Positions 5,835 to 6,628 of a DNA stretch of 6,628 bases are shown in pieces. Numbering within the stretch: the stretch's first letter is position 1; every line of letters begins with the position of its first letter. The stretch comes from Candidatus Zhuqueibacterota bacterium (GTDB lineage Bacteria; KSB1; UBA2214): contig JAKJDB010000155.1 of the NCBI GenBank assembly GCA_022706175.1, forward strand, positions 1 through 6,628, written 5' to 3'. A model generated the notes under the pieces. The model saw only the letters and a list, made by a program, of their open reading frames with translations, ran no database searches and was not told the origin of the DNA. A program made the position numbers and the translations under genes.

Positions 5835-6628
5835 ATGGGCGGTTTTTTCGGCGTTGTTTCGACACAAGATTGCATACAGGATCTTTTCTACGGCACAGAC
5901 TATCATTCGCACCTCGGCACACGACGGGCCGGATTGGCGGTGCAGGGCAGCCTCGGCATCAGCCGTTCCATCCACAACATTGAAAACTCGCAGTTCCGTT
6001 CCAAATTTACCGAGGACATCGACAAACTCAGCGGCCGCATCGGCATCGGCGTGATCAGCGATTTTGAGGCGCAGCCGCTGCTCATCGGCTCTCACCTGGG
6101 CACCTATGCCATCGCCACGGTGGGCCGGATCAGCAACCTCGACGAGCTGGTGCGCCAGACGCTGTCAGACCGGCGCGCGCACTTTTCAGAGATGAGCGGC
6201 AACCGCACCAATCCCACGGAACTGGTCGCCACCATCATCAACCAGGAGGATTCTCTGGAGGCCGGCATCGAAAAGGTGCAGGAGGTCATCCAGGGGTCCT
6301 GCTCTCTGCTGGTGCTGACCGACAAAGCGATCTACGCCGGCCGCGACCGCAGCGGCAGGACCCCCGTCAGTTTGGGGAAAAAGGAGACGGGATTTGCGGT
6401 GACGTTTGAAAGCTGCGCGTTTGCCAATCTGGGCTATCACTTTCTCCGCGATCTCGGGCCCGGCGAGATCGTGCGCATCACCGCGGAGGGCATCGAAGTG
6501 CTGCGAGCCCCGCTGAAAAAAATGAAAATATGTTCATTCCTCTACATTTATTACGGCTATCCCTCCAGCAGCTACGAGGGCGTGAACGTCGAATGGGTGC
6601 GCAACCGCTGCGGCGCGGCGCTGGCGCG
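5835..6628 (+). CDS. Amidophosphoribosyltransferase (PurF)-family protein with degenerate glutaminase domain, N-terminal part (cut by right edge)
   Basis: The first 264 codons of a PurF-family gene are present and the frame is open to the edge. PurF makes 5-phosphoribosylamine from PRPP and glutamine, the first step of purine synthesis. The class II glutamine-amidotransferase fold is recognisable: GSCSLLVLTDKAIYAGRDRSGRTPVSLGK (154-182), the FAVTFESCAFANLG segment (188-200), RDLGPGEIVRI (205-215) and the linker CSFLYIYYGYPSSSYEGVNV (233-252) before WVRNRCGAALA. The protein starts MGGFFG, however, where active members have MCGxxG with the nucleophilic cysteine at position 2. The usual GHxRYST (here GIGVISD, 70-76) and HNGNLTN (here TVGRISN, 95-101) also appear replaced. 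The phosphoribosyltransferase half lies outside the window. The ATG at 5835-5837 follows AAGGAG by 8 bases; no upstream start would supply a cysteine. It may use free ammonia, a separate glutaminase, or have another role. Confidence 0.9.
   Translation, partial: MGGFFGVVSTQDCIQDLFYGTDYHSHLGTRRAGLAVQGSLGISRSIHNIENSQFRSKFTEDIDKLSGRIGIGVISDFEAQPLLIGSHLGTYAIATVGRISNLDELVRQTLSDRRAHFSEMSGNRTNPTELVATIINQEDSLEAGIEKVQEVIQGSCSLLVLTDKAIYAGRDRSGRTPVSLGKKETGFAVTFESCAFANLGYHFLRDLGPGEIVRITAEGIEVLRAPLKKMKICSFLYIYYGYPSSSYEGVNVEWVRNRCGAALA

Overview
The window reads as a chromosomal stretch (about 55% G+C by eye) from a bacterium of the wider Bacteroidota/FCB kind. The main clue is the plus-strand gene at the right edge. 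It encodes a PurF-family protein that opens MGGFFG and carries a FYGTDYHSHLGTRR stretch, a variant I associate with that group. A TTTG-N19-TATCTTTA promoter-like pair in front of it fits the same lineage. The taxonomic call is inference. The sequence does not settle the phylum.

Left part, 1-3135, minus strand: a lysine/diaminopimelate (DAP) biosynthesis operon. Read in the direction of transcription it holds a lysine riboswitch (3092-2914), an intrinsic terminator with eight U's (2887-2849), an ArgE/DapE-type M20 deacylase, a monofunctional LysC-type aspartate kinase and the first 130 codons of dapB, which runs off the left edge. All five aptamer helices can be drawn. The P2 loop (GTGTGG) and P3 loop (CCACAC) are perfectly complementary, which is the kissing contact expected of this class. 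The three genes lie 6 and 14 bases apart and are presumably co-transcribed. Lysine would act twice: at transcription through the riboswitch, and probably at the kinase through its ACT domains.

Middle part, 3152-5590, minus strand: a three-gene unit with no family name I can give as a whole. It encodes an 86-residue protein with one N-terminal membrane segment, a 362-residue protein with about ten membrane segments, and a sigma54-activator-like AAA+/Fis protein. This last protein has lost Walker A, Walker B, GAFTGA and the arginine-finger region but keeps its Fis DNA-binding helix-turn-helix. A good sigma70-type promoter (TTGTTT-N17-TATGAT) sits 62 bases before the first gene.

Right part, 5501-6628: a 334-base divergent intergenic region with promoters facing both ways and three related TGGCG(n)AAAA boxes. 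It is followed by the first 264 codons of the PurF-like gene. That protein's glutaminase domain lacks the N-terminal catalytic cysteine, and by eye alignment the other catalytic positions too.

The items most worth a second look are the complete lysine riboswitch with terminator, the catalytically dead AAA+ regulator next to an unknown multi-pass membrane protein, and the PurF homologue with a dead glutaminase domain.
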